A DNA stretch of 64,000 nucleotides from Diaphorobacter caeni (GTDB lineage: Bacteria; Pseudomonadota; Gammaproteobacteria; Burkholderiales; Burkholderiaceae_C): assembly GCF_015354245.1 (NCBI RefSeq), contig NZ_JADKYZ010000004.1, positions 496,001-560,000 of the forward strand, in the 5' to 3' direction. A program made the position numbers and the translations under genes. Below are positions 52,943 to 61,442 of this stretch, one piece after another. A model generated the notes under the pieces. The model saw nothing but the letters and a program-made list of their open reading frames with translations. It was not told the origin of the DNA and made no database searches. The first letter of the stretch is position 1. Each line of letters opens with the position of its first letter.

Positions 52943-55045
52943 TTACATGCGCCATTCGAGACCCACATACGCACGGCGCGGCGTGCCCACGCCGATGGTT
53001 GTGGCATTGATGGAGCCGGTGTAGTACGTGCGATCCGTGAGGTTCTTCACACTCGCCGTGACGATCACGTTGCGTGTGGCGCGGTACCGGACGCCCAGGT
53101 CGATCAGGGTGTAGGCGGGCAACTGGAAACTGTTGTTGTCCGTGCCCTGGCGCATGCCGACATAGGTCAGGCCGGCATTGGCGCCCCATTGATTCCACTC
53201 ACCTTGAAACTGGTAGTCCGCAAACAGGCCCAGCGCGTGGCGCGGAACGTTGGGCGTGGTGTTGCCTGCGTACTTGTTGTCCTCAATGAATTTGGCTTCT
53301 GCTGCGTAGGCCCAGTTCGCCGTCAGATTCAGCCCGGACGCCGGTTTGGCGTGCACCGCGGCTTCCAGTCCCTTGCTGCGGCGCAGGCCCGACAGACGGG
53401 AGAAGCTCGGATCGTCCGGGTCCGTCATCTTGAGGTTGCGCTTTTCCAGCTGATAGGCCGCCAGCGTGATGAAGGTTTTCTGATCCTGCAGGTCCAGTTT
53501 GACGCCAGCCTCCCATTGCCTTGATTTCTGCGGATCGAATCGATTGCCGTTGCGGTCGACTCCGTCTTGCGGCATGAACGAACGCGTATAGCTGAGGTAG
53601 GGTGACAGCCAGGGCGCTGGATGAAACACGATGCCCAACTGCGGTGTCACGCCTTTGGAGTGATCGCGATCGCTTCGGGAATCCGGGTCTTTGGAGTCCA
53701 CAGCGTCATAGCGCGCGCCGACCAGTACGGTGACTGCGTCGCGCCAGTTCATCATGTTCTGGATATACAGGCCATTGCTGTCGAAACGCTCTGCGTAGGT
53801 TGAGGCCAGCGTCTGCTTTCCGTTGGCGGGACGAGTGTGCGAGTAGACCGGGTGGTAGATATTGATGGAATTTGTCTCGTAGCGATTGTTGGTGCGGCGG
53901 TTGGTGAAACGCTCGAACTCGGCACCGACGAGCAGGCGGTGTGTCAGATCTCCCGTCGCGAAGGAACCCAAGGTTTCCAGACGACCCAGACTGCCGCGCA
54001 GTGTGGCGTCCCAATCGCCGACCTGGCGGCGAAGTTGGCCGTTGGTGCCGACAGGCGAGTTGTCGGAGAGGAACCACATGTAGGTGCGATCTTCGTCCTG
54101 CCGCGAATGAACGATGTCGGCGCGCAATTGCCACTGGTCGTTGAAGCGATGGCGTAGTCCGGCAGAAAGATTGGTGTCGCGGAACTGGAATTGCGCGTAG
54201 GGTTCACCCAGAAAGCGCGAGCGCGGCACCTCCGCAAAGCCGATGCTGCCATCTGCCCGCGTTGCCAGCACGGTGCCGCGATCGCCGGTGCGGCGGTCGG
54301 TGTAGTGGCTTGCGCGCAGGGTCAGCAAAGTGTCGGAGGTGAGGTCCACATCCACCTGTCCGCTCACGCCCTTGGCGCGCTGGGTGACTACGTCGCGGAA
54401 GCTGTCGGAATCCTGATCGAGCGCCTGCAATCGATAACGCACCTGATCGTTCATCGGGCCGGTGATGTCCACGGTGGCGCGGCGGTAGTCGTCCTGACCG
54501 AGTTTGATTCCTACCGATGCGCCAAATGTTTTTTGAGGCTGGCGGCTGACGATGTTGACCACGCCACCAGGCTCCAGAGCGCCATACAGCACCGATGCCG
54601 GGCCGCGAAGAAACTCGACCCGCTCGATGTCATACAGCGGCACCTGACCGTACTTGCGATAGCGCAGCCCGTCGCGGAAGTAGTTGTTGCCGGCGGAGAG
54701 CTGAAAGCCGCGCGAACTGAAAAATTCGCCGGAGTTGCCGAAGTTGTCGGTGCCGCCCACGATGGCGGCGTAGCGCATGACATCAGACAGGTTGCTGGCC
54801 CCGGTGTGCTCGATCAGCTCCGAGTCCACAGAGGTCACGGTGAACGGGGTCTCCATGGCGCTGGCCGGCAGCCGTGTGGCGACGTTGGACGAGATGGTGT
54901 CTGCGGTCTGGCGCACCGTGACTTCCGGCAGTTGCTTGATCTCGGCCTCGGCCTGCGCAAAGGCCGACGGAGCAATGGCGCTCAGCAGCACAACGGCCAA
55001 TGGATTCGGGAACGAACTTGGGTTTCGCCTAAGGTCTCGCTTCAT
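52943..55045 (-). CDS. TonB-dependent receptor, siderophore-receptor type
   Basis: 700 residues with signal peptide (AVVLLSAIAPSAFAQ). TonB-box region near residue 40 (LPEVTVRQTADTIS), plug domain with SDVMRYAAIVGGTDNFGNSGEFFSSRGF and FLRGPASVLYGALEPGGVVNIVSRQPQ, and a long beta barrel ending GLEWRM. The plug block is the one of ferric-siderophore receptors (FhuE/FpvA type), not of BtuB. The start ATG 55045 overlaps the stop of the PepSY gene (shared ATGA) and has AGGAGAG 9 bases upstream. Being under a cobalamin riboswitch, it may import a cobalt complex or corrinoid; ligand not shown. Confidence 0.9.
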   Translation of the reverse strand: MKRDLRRNPSSFPNPLAVVLLSAIAPSAFAQAEAEIKQLPEVTVRQTADTISSNVATRLPASAMETPFTVTSVDSELIEHTGASNLSDVMRYAAIVGGTDNFGNSGEFFSSRGFQLSAGNNYFRDGLRYRKYGQVPLYDIERVEFLRGPASVLYGALEPGGVVNIVSRQPQKTFGASVGIKLGQDDYRRATVDITGPMNDQVRYRLQALDQDSDSFRDVVTQRAKGVSGQVDVDLTSDTLLTLRASHYTDRRTGDRGTVLATRADGSIGFAEVPRSRFLGEPYAQFQFRDTNLSAGLRHRFNDQWQLRADIVHSRQDEDRTYMWFLSDNSPVGTNGQLRRQVGDWDATLRGSLGRLETLGSFATGDLTHRLLVGAEFERFTNRRTNNRYETNSINIYHPVYSHTRPANGKQTLASTYAERFDSNGLYIQNMMNWRDAVTVLVGARYDAVDSKDPDSRSDRDHSKGVTPQLGIVFHPAPWLSPYLSYTRSFMPQDGVDRNGNRFDPQKSRQWEAGVKLDLQDQKTFITLAAYQLEKRNLKMTDPDDPSFSRLSGLRRSKGLEAAVHAKPASGLNLTANWAYAAEAKFIEDNKYAGNTTPNVPRHALGLFADYQFQGEWNQWGANAGLTYVGMRQGTDNNSFQLPAYTLIDLGVRYRATRNVIVTASVKNLTDRTYYTGSINATTIGVGTPRRAYVGLEWRM

Positions 55046-56637
55046 TTTCTGACTCTCTCCTGGTTTGAATTGATGTGATGTCTCGACCGCATGTGCCATG
55101 CACCTGCAAGGCTGAGCACTGCTGCGCCAAAGCAGGCCATGGCAATCCAGAATGGTTCGGCGCGTGCGCGCTGCCAGTCCGCTTGCCAGCCGCCGCTGCT
55201 CATGGCGGACAGACAAGGCAGCAGTACGAGCAACAAGGCGATGAACAGCCAGCCCAGCATCCAAGCCCGAGCGGTCTTTTTCGAAATGCTCAGGGCCAGA
55301 GCCAGAACGCCCCATGTGATGAGAAAGGCCCATAGCTCCACAGCGACAGGCGCGTCGCCGAGGAGGTTGTGAGACGCGGCGAAGCGCACCTCGCCCAGTA
55401 CGCTGTGCAAGTGCGCCGGCCATGGCGTCCAGTTGAGTTGCGCGACGGCGGCGGCCAGAAGCAGGCTCAGCAGCAGTCCTTGCGTGACGCCCACATTGAG
55501 GCGCGCCATGAACAGATCCGGTGCCTGCGGGGCGTGACCGTTGCCGCGTCGGCGCTGCATCGCGTCGGCCTCGCGTGAACACCACACGGCAAGACCGGAG
55601 AACACCAGCATGGAGCATGCCGCACCCATCACGAGGTAGGCCAGCTCCATCCACGGCCCACCGAAGTAGCCGTAGTGCAGTGGCCGCATCATGGCCAGCA
55701 CATGGGCGAGCAGGCCTTGCTCGCGCCGGTCCACCACGCCCAGCAGGCTGGCATCTTCTGCATGCATGACGACCATCGTCTGGCCGCGTTGCACCAACTC
55801 CAGTCCCGGCAGTTCGCCCTGCACGCGCACGGACGACGGCCCCTGGCCATAGGCCGCGAAGTTGATGTGCGTAGGTGTCAGCTCAGGCATGCTGGCATGT
55901 GCGCTGGAGAGAAAGCGCTCGATCGTCGGCATGGGATCGATCACGCGCTCCTGGCCGACCAGATTCGGCGCTGGCGGGTTGCGAAGACCGACCAGCGACT
56001 CGATGCCGAGCCACGCGCCGGTCAGCGCAATCAGCAGATGAAAACCCAGTAGCCAGACCGCGCTGAACTTGTGCAGGTCGCTCCATGCCTTGCGAGGCGC
56101 AGTGCGGCGCAAACGCAGATGAAACAGGTCTCGCCCGAGGCGTCGCCAATGAAAGATCAACCCCGTGAGCAGTGAGCCGAACATGAGAATGCCGAGCGCC
56201 CCGACGACCCAGCGGCCTTTGCCACCCATCCACAGACCCGCGTGCAGGCGCTGCACGAAATCGGCAAAGTCCGATGGCAGCCCGTGAACCAGATGGCCTG
56301 TTTGCGGATTGATCCAGGCACGGCCACCGGGAATGGCGTAGGAGTAACTGTGGATCGAGTAGGCGTCTGACGGAAACGCCAGCAGACGCGGAGTGACCTG
56401 CGGATAGGCGCTGCGAAAGCGATGCAGGGCCTCATCGGGAGACATGGTGGTCGCGCCATCGGGCACGGGTACGTTGACCAGCGTGGGGTTGGACCAGACT
56501 TTGAGGGGGTGCTTGTAGACGACCAACGTGCCCGTCACGCAGATGACGAACAGCAACCAGCCGGACAGCAAGCCCAGCCAGCGATGCGTTTGATACACCC
56601 ACGCCATGGGTGACAGATTGCGGGAGCCTCGCGCCAT
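55042..56637 (-). CDS. PepSY-associated TM domain protein (chelate reductase-like)
   Basis: 531 residues. An N-terminal membrane segment (WLGLLSGWLLFVICVTGTLVVYKHP) and the HRWLG motif are typical of PepSY-TM proteins, followed by a periplasmic PepSY part (MSPDEALHRFRSAYPQV), two paired helices (HAGLWMGGKGRWVVGALGILMFGSLLTGLIFHW; LHKFSAVWLLGFHLLIALTGAWLG), a second PepSY region and four C-terminal helices. Relatives such as FoxB or PiuB sit beside TonB receptors and release metal from chelates by reduction. First gene of the operon, read after a cobalamin riboswitch, and translationally coupled to the receptor. An alternative start is MAWVY (residue 11). Confidence 0.85.
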   Translation of the reverse strand: MARGSRNLSPMAWVYQTHRWLGLLSGWLLFVICVTGTLVVYKHPLKVWSNPTLVNVPVPDGATTMSPDEALHRFRSAYPQVTPRLLAFPSDAYSIHSYSYAIPGGRAWINPQTGHLVHGLPSDFADFVQRLHAGLWMGGKGRWVVGALGILMFGSLLTGLIFHWRRLGRDLFHLRLRRTAPRKAWSDLHKFSAVWLLGFHLLIALTGAWLGIESLVGLRNPPAPNLVGQERVIDPMPTIERFLSSAHASMPELTPTHINFAAYGQGPSSVRVQGELPGLELVQRGQTMVVMHAEDASLLGVVDRREQGLLAHVLAMMRPLHYGYFGGPWMELAYLVMGAACSMLVFSGLAVWCSREADAMQRRRGNGHAPQAPDLFMARLNVGVTQGLLLSLLLAAAVAQLNWTPWPAHLHSVLGEVRFAASHNLLGDAPVAVELWAFLITWGVLALALSISKKTARAWMLGWLFIALLLVLLPCLSAMSSGGWQADWQRARAEPFWIAMACFGAAVLSLAGAWHMRSRHHINSNQERVRK

Positions 56638-56779
56638 GCAAATCCACAGTCAGTCTGGCCTCGACCCGGGCCGGACGATTGAAAAAGTGCAGGGGAAGGA
56701 AAAGGAGGAACAGGTGGGCGGCGAAAATGCGCGCTCACTCATCCATCAAGCTGCATACATTCCCGCTGCGCCTGGTTTT

Positions 56780-57035
56780 CACATCGGGCCGGTCTCCGGA
56801 CTTACAGAGTTCAGCACGGTTCAAAAATGAATACCGAGCCGAGGTTCGAACGCGCCTTCCCGCTTGCGCAGTGGCTGCCATGACCGTGGGTCATGACTTG
56901 CGTTGAACATCTCTGATTACCGTTGCGGGTGCAGTGCAGGATTGGTGGAATGCGTCGGTCTCAGCCGAACGAATCGCCACGCACCTGTTTCCCGTTTCAC
57001 TCCAATACGCTGATTGCGCACTGAAGCACCTGATG
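56780..57035 (-). ncRNA. Cobalamin riboswitch
   Basis: Read on the minus strand the segment shows the conserved blocks of the AdoCbl aptamer in order: GTGAAACGGGAAACAGGTGCG (the G-rich J/P block), GCACTGCACCCGCAACGGTAA, AGCCACTG with GCGGGAAGGC, and AAGTCCGGAGACCGGCCCG at the 3' end (the B12-box end). It lies between a secreted phosphatase gene (stop at 57093) and the PepSY gene, about 145 bases before its start, and so should control PepSY-TonB receptor-HupE. Binding of adenosylcobalamin normally turns such operons off. Exact ends are approximate. Confidence 0.85.
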
Positions 57036-57092
57036 CGGAGCAGATTCTACTCAGAAAGCCAAGTGGTCTTGCCGCGCGACACGCGGCAGCAT

Positions 57093-57791
57093 TCAAAGCT
57101 GCTCCAGCGTACCGCGCACCACCTGCTTCCACACGCTGGGGCTTTGGCCTTCGCGCAGGCGCACCAGATAGACCTCGTCGTTGCCCTGCTTGATGCGGGA
57201 GACGGCCTCGGCGACGGGGATGTCGAGCAGCGCGGCCAGCACCAGCGGGTTTACGCCGCCGTGCGCGACGATGGCGACGTTTCCGCCTTTGCCATGCTGC
57301 TGGCGGATGCTGTTGACGGCGGTCTTCACGCGACTGGCCTGCGACTGCAGGGATTCGCCGCCGTCGAGGCTGTCGTCGAGCACGGTCACGCGCTTGCCGA
57401 ATTCGGCGAACTCGACGGCGCTGCGCTCGTCTTCGTAGATGCCTTCGAACTTGCCGAACGAGCGCTCGTTGAGTTCCGGCAGGGGCGTGACCTTGGCGCT
57501 GCCCGCGAAGGCGGCGGCGGTGTCCTTGGCGCGGCGCAGGCCGCTTGAGTAGATGTGGTCGAACTTCACGCCCGCGAGCTTCTGGCCGAGCTCATTAGCC
57601 TGTTTCGTGCCGGTCTCGTTGAGCGCGTTGTCGGTCGCGCCCTGGAGCTTCTTCTCGAGATTCCAGTTCGTCTGGCCGTGGCGCACGAGGTAGATGTCGA
57701 GCACGCCGTCCTCGGCCGCGTGGGCGCTGGGCAGAACGATGGCGGTGGCGAGCGCGAGAGCGCCGAGGAGTCGGTGGTGCATCTTCTTCAT
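57093..57791 (-). CDS. Secreted histidine phosphatase (phosphoglycerate mutase-like)
   Basis: 232 residues. A signal peptide (LALATAIVLPSAHAA) is followed by IYLVRHGQTNWN with the phospho-accepting His 38, and the second His in VAIVAHGGVNPLV; SSGLRRAKDTA and ELNERSFGKFEG complete the branch-1 histidine phosphatase core. Exported members dephosphorylate small phosphate esters in the periplasm. Its position directly upstream of a cobalamin riboswitch recalls CobC (alpha-ribazole phosphatase), but CobC is cytoplasmic, and this gene lies on the far side of the riboswitch, so a role in corrinoid handling is only a guess. Confidence 0.85.
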   Translation of the reverse strand: MKKMHHRLLGALALATAIVLPSAHAAEDGVLDIYLVRHGQTNWNLEKKLQGATDNALNETGTKQANELGQKLAGVKFDHIYSSGLRRAKDTAAAFAGSAKVTPLPELNERSFGKFEGIYEDERSAVEFAEFGKRVTVLDDSLDGGESLQSQASRVKTAVNSIRQQHGKGGNVAIVAHGGVNPLVLAALLDIPVAEAVSRIKQGNDEVYLVRLREGQSPSVWKQVVRGTLEQL

Positions 57792-58003
57792 GGTGGCGGG
57801 CGAGTGGATGGGGACGCGGTTGGATCGGTGGTTCAGCGCCGCATGCTAGGCAGTGCACATGACGCAATCGTGACGCCCCTTTGTTCGCTCCCCTCTGCCC
57901 CTTGCCGCTCACCTGGAAAGGACAAAGCGGGCGAGACCCGAAGGCCTCGCCCGCTCTGGCGGGGAGTTTCATTCACTCCATCAGCGGAGAAGATGCCGCG
58001 GGT

Positions 58004-58327
58004 TCATTGAACCGAGTTGCCTTGCGACAGGAGGGCGCCATGCTGGTTGGCGGCAACGGCTTCGGCTTTCACATCGGCGCGGCTGACTTGCGAAGGGGCC
58101 TGGATGTCGTTGACTGGCTGGTAGGTGTTGCCACCGTTCAGTTGCAGCTTGCCGGCCTGGCGGGCCTTCACGAAATCGACATTGACCTGCTGGCGGGACA
58201 GCGAGCTCTGGGCGTTGGCGATGTCGGGAGCGAAGCCGGCTTCTGCGCTTTGCACCTGGGCCTGAGCGGAGAGGGCGCCGAGGCTCATCAGGGCGACTGC
58301 GGCGGCGGAGCGGATAACGTTCTTCAT
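58004..58327 (-). CDS. DUF4148 domain protein
   Basis: 107 residues, exported (signal RSAAAVALMSLGALSAQA). The rest is short and polar with LSRQQVNVDFVKARQAGKLQLNGGNTYQP, the DUF4148 pattern of small secreted Burkholderiales proteins; function unknown. The ATG at 58327 has AAGGA 9 bases upstream; the ATG 9 bases further up would sit directly on this site. Apparently monocistronic. About 250 bp of non-coding sequence separates it from the monooxygenase gene upstream. Confidence 0.8.
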   Translation of the reverse strand: MKNVIRSAAAVALMSLGALSAQAQVQSAEAGFAPDIANAQSSLSRQQVNVDFVKARQAGKLQLNGGNTYQPVNDIQAPSQVSRADVKAEAVAANQHGALLSQGNSVQ

Positions 58328-58580
58328 GATGTTCATTCCTTTTCTTGCTTTCAACCTGATGGGTTTGGGCTGGAGCGGTGGCAATCCAGGTTGGTGACTG
58401 CCGTGGTTTTTGGCTCCATCGATGGGGTTTCGAAGCGTGTGTCGAATCGATGAATGAACTGTATTCCGATCCAATCCCGGGAAAAACCACCTGTCGAGCA
58501 ACTGATAATTCCGAAAATCGAAACAATAGGGCGGAACTTCTCCCCGAAGCCTGTGGAGCACCGCCTGCGGAACGGGGTCG

Positions 58581-59924
58581 TCAGCGGTTGCTGAAGTGGG
58601 CGCGCACGGTGTGCGTGGTGCGAGACGAGCGCGGGGCGCCGGCCCCTCCAGCGGCGCCGATGGCGAACAGGCCGCGCCCGGTGAGCTGCTGCACGATGGC
58701 GGATTTGACCGGCGGCAGCACGTTGGCGCTTTTGAGCACCAACTGGCGCAGCAGACGCGGCAGCGGCCTGGCGTTGGTGAACAGGCGCACGACGGTGTTC
58801 GTGCCCTGGAAGATCGGCCAGGCATGGCGGTGGTGGGCGCGTGCGAAGCGCTGCAGATGGGCGGTGTTGCCGATGTCCTGGCCCTGCTCGCGCGCATGCT
58901 GCAGCGCGTCGGCGAGTTCGCGCACGCTGGCCAGACCGAGGTTGTAGCCGTGCGCGGTGACCGGGTGCATGCCCACGGCCGCGTCGCCCAGCAGCGCGAA
59001 ACGGTGGCCGGCGAAGCGGTGCGCGTAGACGGCCACCAGCGGATAGGCGTGGCGTTCGCCCACGAGCCGCATCGCGCCGAGGCGTCCGTCGAACTGCGAC
59101 TGCACCTTGGCGGTGAAGGCTTTGGCGGGCAGGGCCATCAGTTCCTGGGCTTCAGCGCTGTCGGCCGTCACCACGGCGGAGCAGAGGTGGTCGCCGGTGA
59201 CGGGATCGTCCTGCAGCGGCAGCACGGCCAACGTGCGTTCGTAGCCAAAGCATTCGTGGGCGACGTCGTGGTGGGGCTGTTCATGGCGCATGCGGCAGAC
59301 GATGACGGTGCGGCCGAAGTCGGTCATGTCGGCGCCCACGCCGAGCTGGCGGCGGGTGGCGGAAAAGCGGCTGTCGGCGGCCACTACCAGCGGCGCGCGC
59401 AGGCTGGCCTTGGGTTCGCCGCTGCGCTGGTATTCGAGCGTGGCGCTGTCGCTTGTGGTGCTCACGCCGAGCACCTTGGCGTTGTCGAAAATCCGTACCT
59501 GCGGGCAGCGTGCCGCCACGGCATGGGCGCTGCGGCGCAGTGCGTGGTTGGGGACGATCCAGCCGAGGTGCTCCTCGCCGCTGCCAAGCGCGTCAAGGCT
59601 CATGCCGGCAACGCTTTGCACCGCGCCGTCGTGCACATGGGCCTCGCGGATGCGGCCGATCTCGTGCTCGGCGAGCTCGGACCACGAGCCGAGCGCCGCG
59701 AGCAGCTCCACGCTGGGGTGGGTGAGGGCGATCTCGCGCCCGTCGGCGGGCGGTTCGGCGAGCGTGGCCTCGCTCTGCTGCTCGAGCACGATGCTGTGCA
59801 GACCCGCCTGCGCCAGCGCGATCGACAGCGACAGCCCCGCCGGTCCGCCGCCGACGATGAGCACGTCGCAGTCATGCGCGCCGGCTGGGGTGCGGGGGGA
59901 GGGGAGCAGATCGGACGGGTTCAT
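58581..59924 (-). CDS. UbiH/UbiF-family FAD-dependent monooxygenase
   Basis: 447 residues. The dinucleotide-binding DVLIVGGGPAGLSLSIALAQAG starts at about residue 20, and the second FAD motif HRFALLGDAAVGMHPVTAHGYNLGLASV is complete; this last block is diagnostic of ubiquinone-biosynthesis hydroxylases (UbiH, UbiF, UbiI, UbiM). It would hydroxylate a ubiquinone precursor ring using NAD(P)H and O2; which position cannot be deduced. Start at MNPSDLL (59924) is preferred because a longer reading adds an unconserved lead; the ribosome site is weak. Single gene, divergent from the small protein at 60107. Confidence 0.85.
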   Translation of the reverse strand: MNPSDLLPSPRTPAGAHDCDVLIVGGGPAGLSLSIALAQAGLHSIVLEQQSEATLAEPPADGREIALTHPSVELLAALGSWSELAEHEIGRIREAHVHDGAVQSVAGMSLDALGSGEEHLGWIVPNHALRRSAHAVAARCPQVRIFDNAKVLGVSTTSDSATLEYQRSGEPKASLRAPLVVAADSRFSATRRQLGVGADMTDFGRTVIVCRMRHEQPHHDVAHECFGYERTLAVLPLQDDPVTGDHLCSAVVTADSAEAQELMALPAKAFTAKVQSQFDGRLGAMRLVGERHAYPLVAVYAHRFAGHRFALLGDAAVGMHPVTAHGYNLGLASVRELADALQHAREQGQDIGNTAHLQRFARAHHRHAWPIFQGTNTVVRLFTNARPLPRLLRQLVLKSANVLPPVKSAIVQQLTGRGLFAIGAAGGAGAPRSSRTTHTVRAHFSNR

Positions 59925-60106
59925 GACGGCAACTTTTGAAAACACGGAATGCGTTGGCATTGTGTGATGCATGACAAGCAATCGCATTGCCCTGAGTCAA
60001 GGCGGGGCGGCGGCTTGCCGATGTTTTCTGACAGAACGGACGGAAAGCGTGGAGTAGAGTGGATCTACCCATTGCCCCGATTTTCAGCCAACCAGAGGAC
60101 GCAGAC

Positions 60107-60346
60107 ATGCTCGTAGACGTATTCCGCCGCGCCGAAGCCAATGGCAAGTTTTCCCATCTCGTCGTGCCGAAAGGCAGGCCGATCCCGCAGGAGGTGACCG
60201 ACTGGGAATGGCACGACGAGGCGCGCGGCGTCGATCTCAACGAGGATCTTCCGAGCTGGCCGGAATACGGCATCGAGAACCCCGGCGCGCAGCTCGGCAA
60301 GAAGCGCTATGCGATCACCAGCGTGGCGCAGATGACGGGCGGCTGA
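60107..60346 (+). CDS. Small conserved Burkholderiales protein (probably DUF6139)
   Basis: 79 residues, no signal or membrane segment. The pattern MLVDVFRRAEANGKFSHLVVPKGRPIP followed by WEWHDEARGVDL and GKKRYAITSVAQM is one I associate with a small, widely kept family in Burkholderiales. AGAGGA lies 7 bases before the ATG at 60107; an upstream ATG at 60059 lacks this. No function is known. It is convergent with the LysR gene. Confidence 0.7.
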   Translation: MLVDVFRRAEANGKFSHLVVPKGRPIPQEVTDWEWHDEARGVDLNEDLPSWPEYGIENPGAQLGKKRYAITSVAQMTGG

Positions 60347-60374
60347 GCGAAGTTCTGCCGTTCACATCAACTGT

Positions 60375-61304
60375 TCATACCGGCCGGTCCGGATTGGTCC
60401 GGTCGTCGCGGGACACGCTCGAGAAGCGCAGCGCGTGTTCGGTGAATTTCTCCACCGTGCGGTTGCCGCCGCCCGGCAGCAGCGCGAGCGCGATGCCCAC
60501 GTGAAAGCCCGGCGGATTGTCGGTGAGCGACAGGCATTTGATGCCGCGCGGCATCATCCGCCGCGATACGCTCGCGACCAGCCCCACGCCCAGCCCCGAC
60601 GCGACCAGACTCATGATGGTCTGCACCTGCATGGCCTCCTGCGCCACATGCGGCACGAAGCCCGAGAACTGGCAGCGCAGCATCGCGAGCGCGGAAAGGC
60701 CGGGCACCTTGTCGGCTGGATACATGATGAAGGGCTCCCCGGCCGCTTCCGACAGCGCGATGGCGTCGCGCTCGGCGAGCGGGCTTTGCTCGGAGACGGC
60801 CAGCACGAAATCGTCGCGGTCCAGCGGCAGGATCTCGAAGCCGCTCGGGTTGAGCACCGGGTAGCGCAGCAGACCCGCGTCGAAGCGGCGCGTGACGAGT
60901 CCCTCCAGAATTTCCGAGGACGTGGCCTCGCTGAGTTCCAGCTCGATCTTGGGATAGCGCGCGCGCAGCGACGGAATCAGCTCGGGCAGCAGCGCATAGG
61001 TGGCCGAGCCGATGATCCCGAGCCGCACCAGCCCGCCGTCGCCCGAGCGCGTGTCCTGCACCGCGTGGCGGCAGCGCTCGGCGTGCAGCAGCGAGGCGCG
61101 CGCGTCCTCCAGCATGGCCTCGCCCGCGGCGGTGAGGCGCACGCCCGACGAGGTGCGCTCGAACAGCGGACTGCCCAGCTCCTCCTCGAGCTTGCGGATC
61201 GACACGGACAGCGGCGGCTGCGCCATGTGCAGCTGCTCCGCCGCCCGGTGGAAATTGCCGGTCTCGGCGAGCGTGATGAATTGGCGGAGCTGGCGGAGAT
61301 TCAT
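60375..61304 (-). CDS. LysR-family transcriptional regulator
   Basis: 309 residues. N-terminal winged helix RQLRQFITLAETGNFHRAAEQLHMAQPPLSVSIRKLEEELG, then the two-lobed effector domain (VRLGIIGSATYALLPELIPSLRARYP). It is divergent from the Bug-protein gene at 61443, 138 bp away. The gap contains ATACT (61311-61315) and AGTAT (61321-61325), an inverted repeat of LysR type just outside its own start, a likely autoregulatory site. It probably controls the transport and CoA-transferase genes that follow. Confidence 0.92.
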   Translation of the reverse strand: MNLRQLRQFITLAETGNFHRAAEQLHMAQPPLSVSIRKLEEELGSPLFERTSSGVRLTAAGEAMLEDARASLLHAERCRHAVQDTRSGDGGLVRLGIIGSATYALLPELIPSLRARYPKIELELSEATSSEILEGLVTRRFDAGLLRYPVLNPSGFEILPLDRDDFVLAVSEQSPLAERDAIALSEAAGEPFIMYPADKVPGLSALAMLRCQFSGFVPHVAQEAMQVQTIMSLVASGLGVGLVASVSRRMMPRGIKCLSLTDNPPGFHVGIALALLPGGGNRTVEKFTEHALRFSSVSRDDRTNPDRPV

Positions 61305-61310
61305 GGATCA

Positions 61311-61325
61311 ATACTAATTCAGTAT
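61311..61325. promoter_or_regulatory. LysR-type inverted repeat
   Basis: ATACT-N5-AGTAT between the divergent LysR and Bug genes fits the T-N11-A operator rule of this regulator family. Confidence 0.45.
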
Positions 61326-61442
61326 CGATTTTGAAAAAAGTAATATTAGACAGCATGATGTGTGAATCCTAGAGTGGGGGCTCCAGTAGTTGTTTGGGGC
61401 GACGACCCCGCCGGAAGCCAGAGCCTTCCAAGGAGACAAGAC

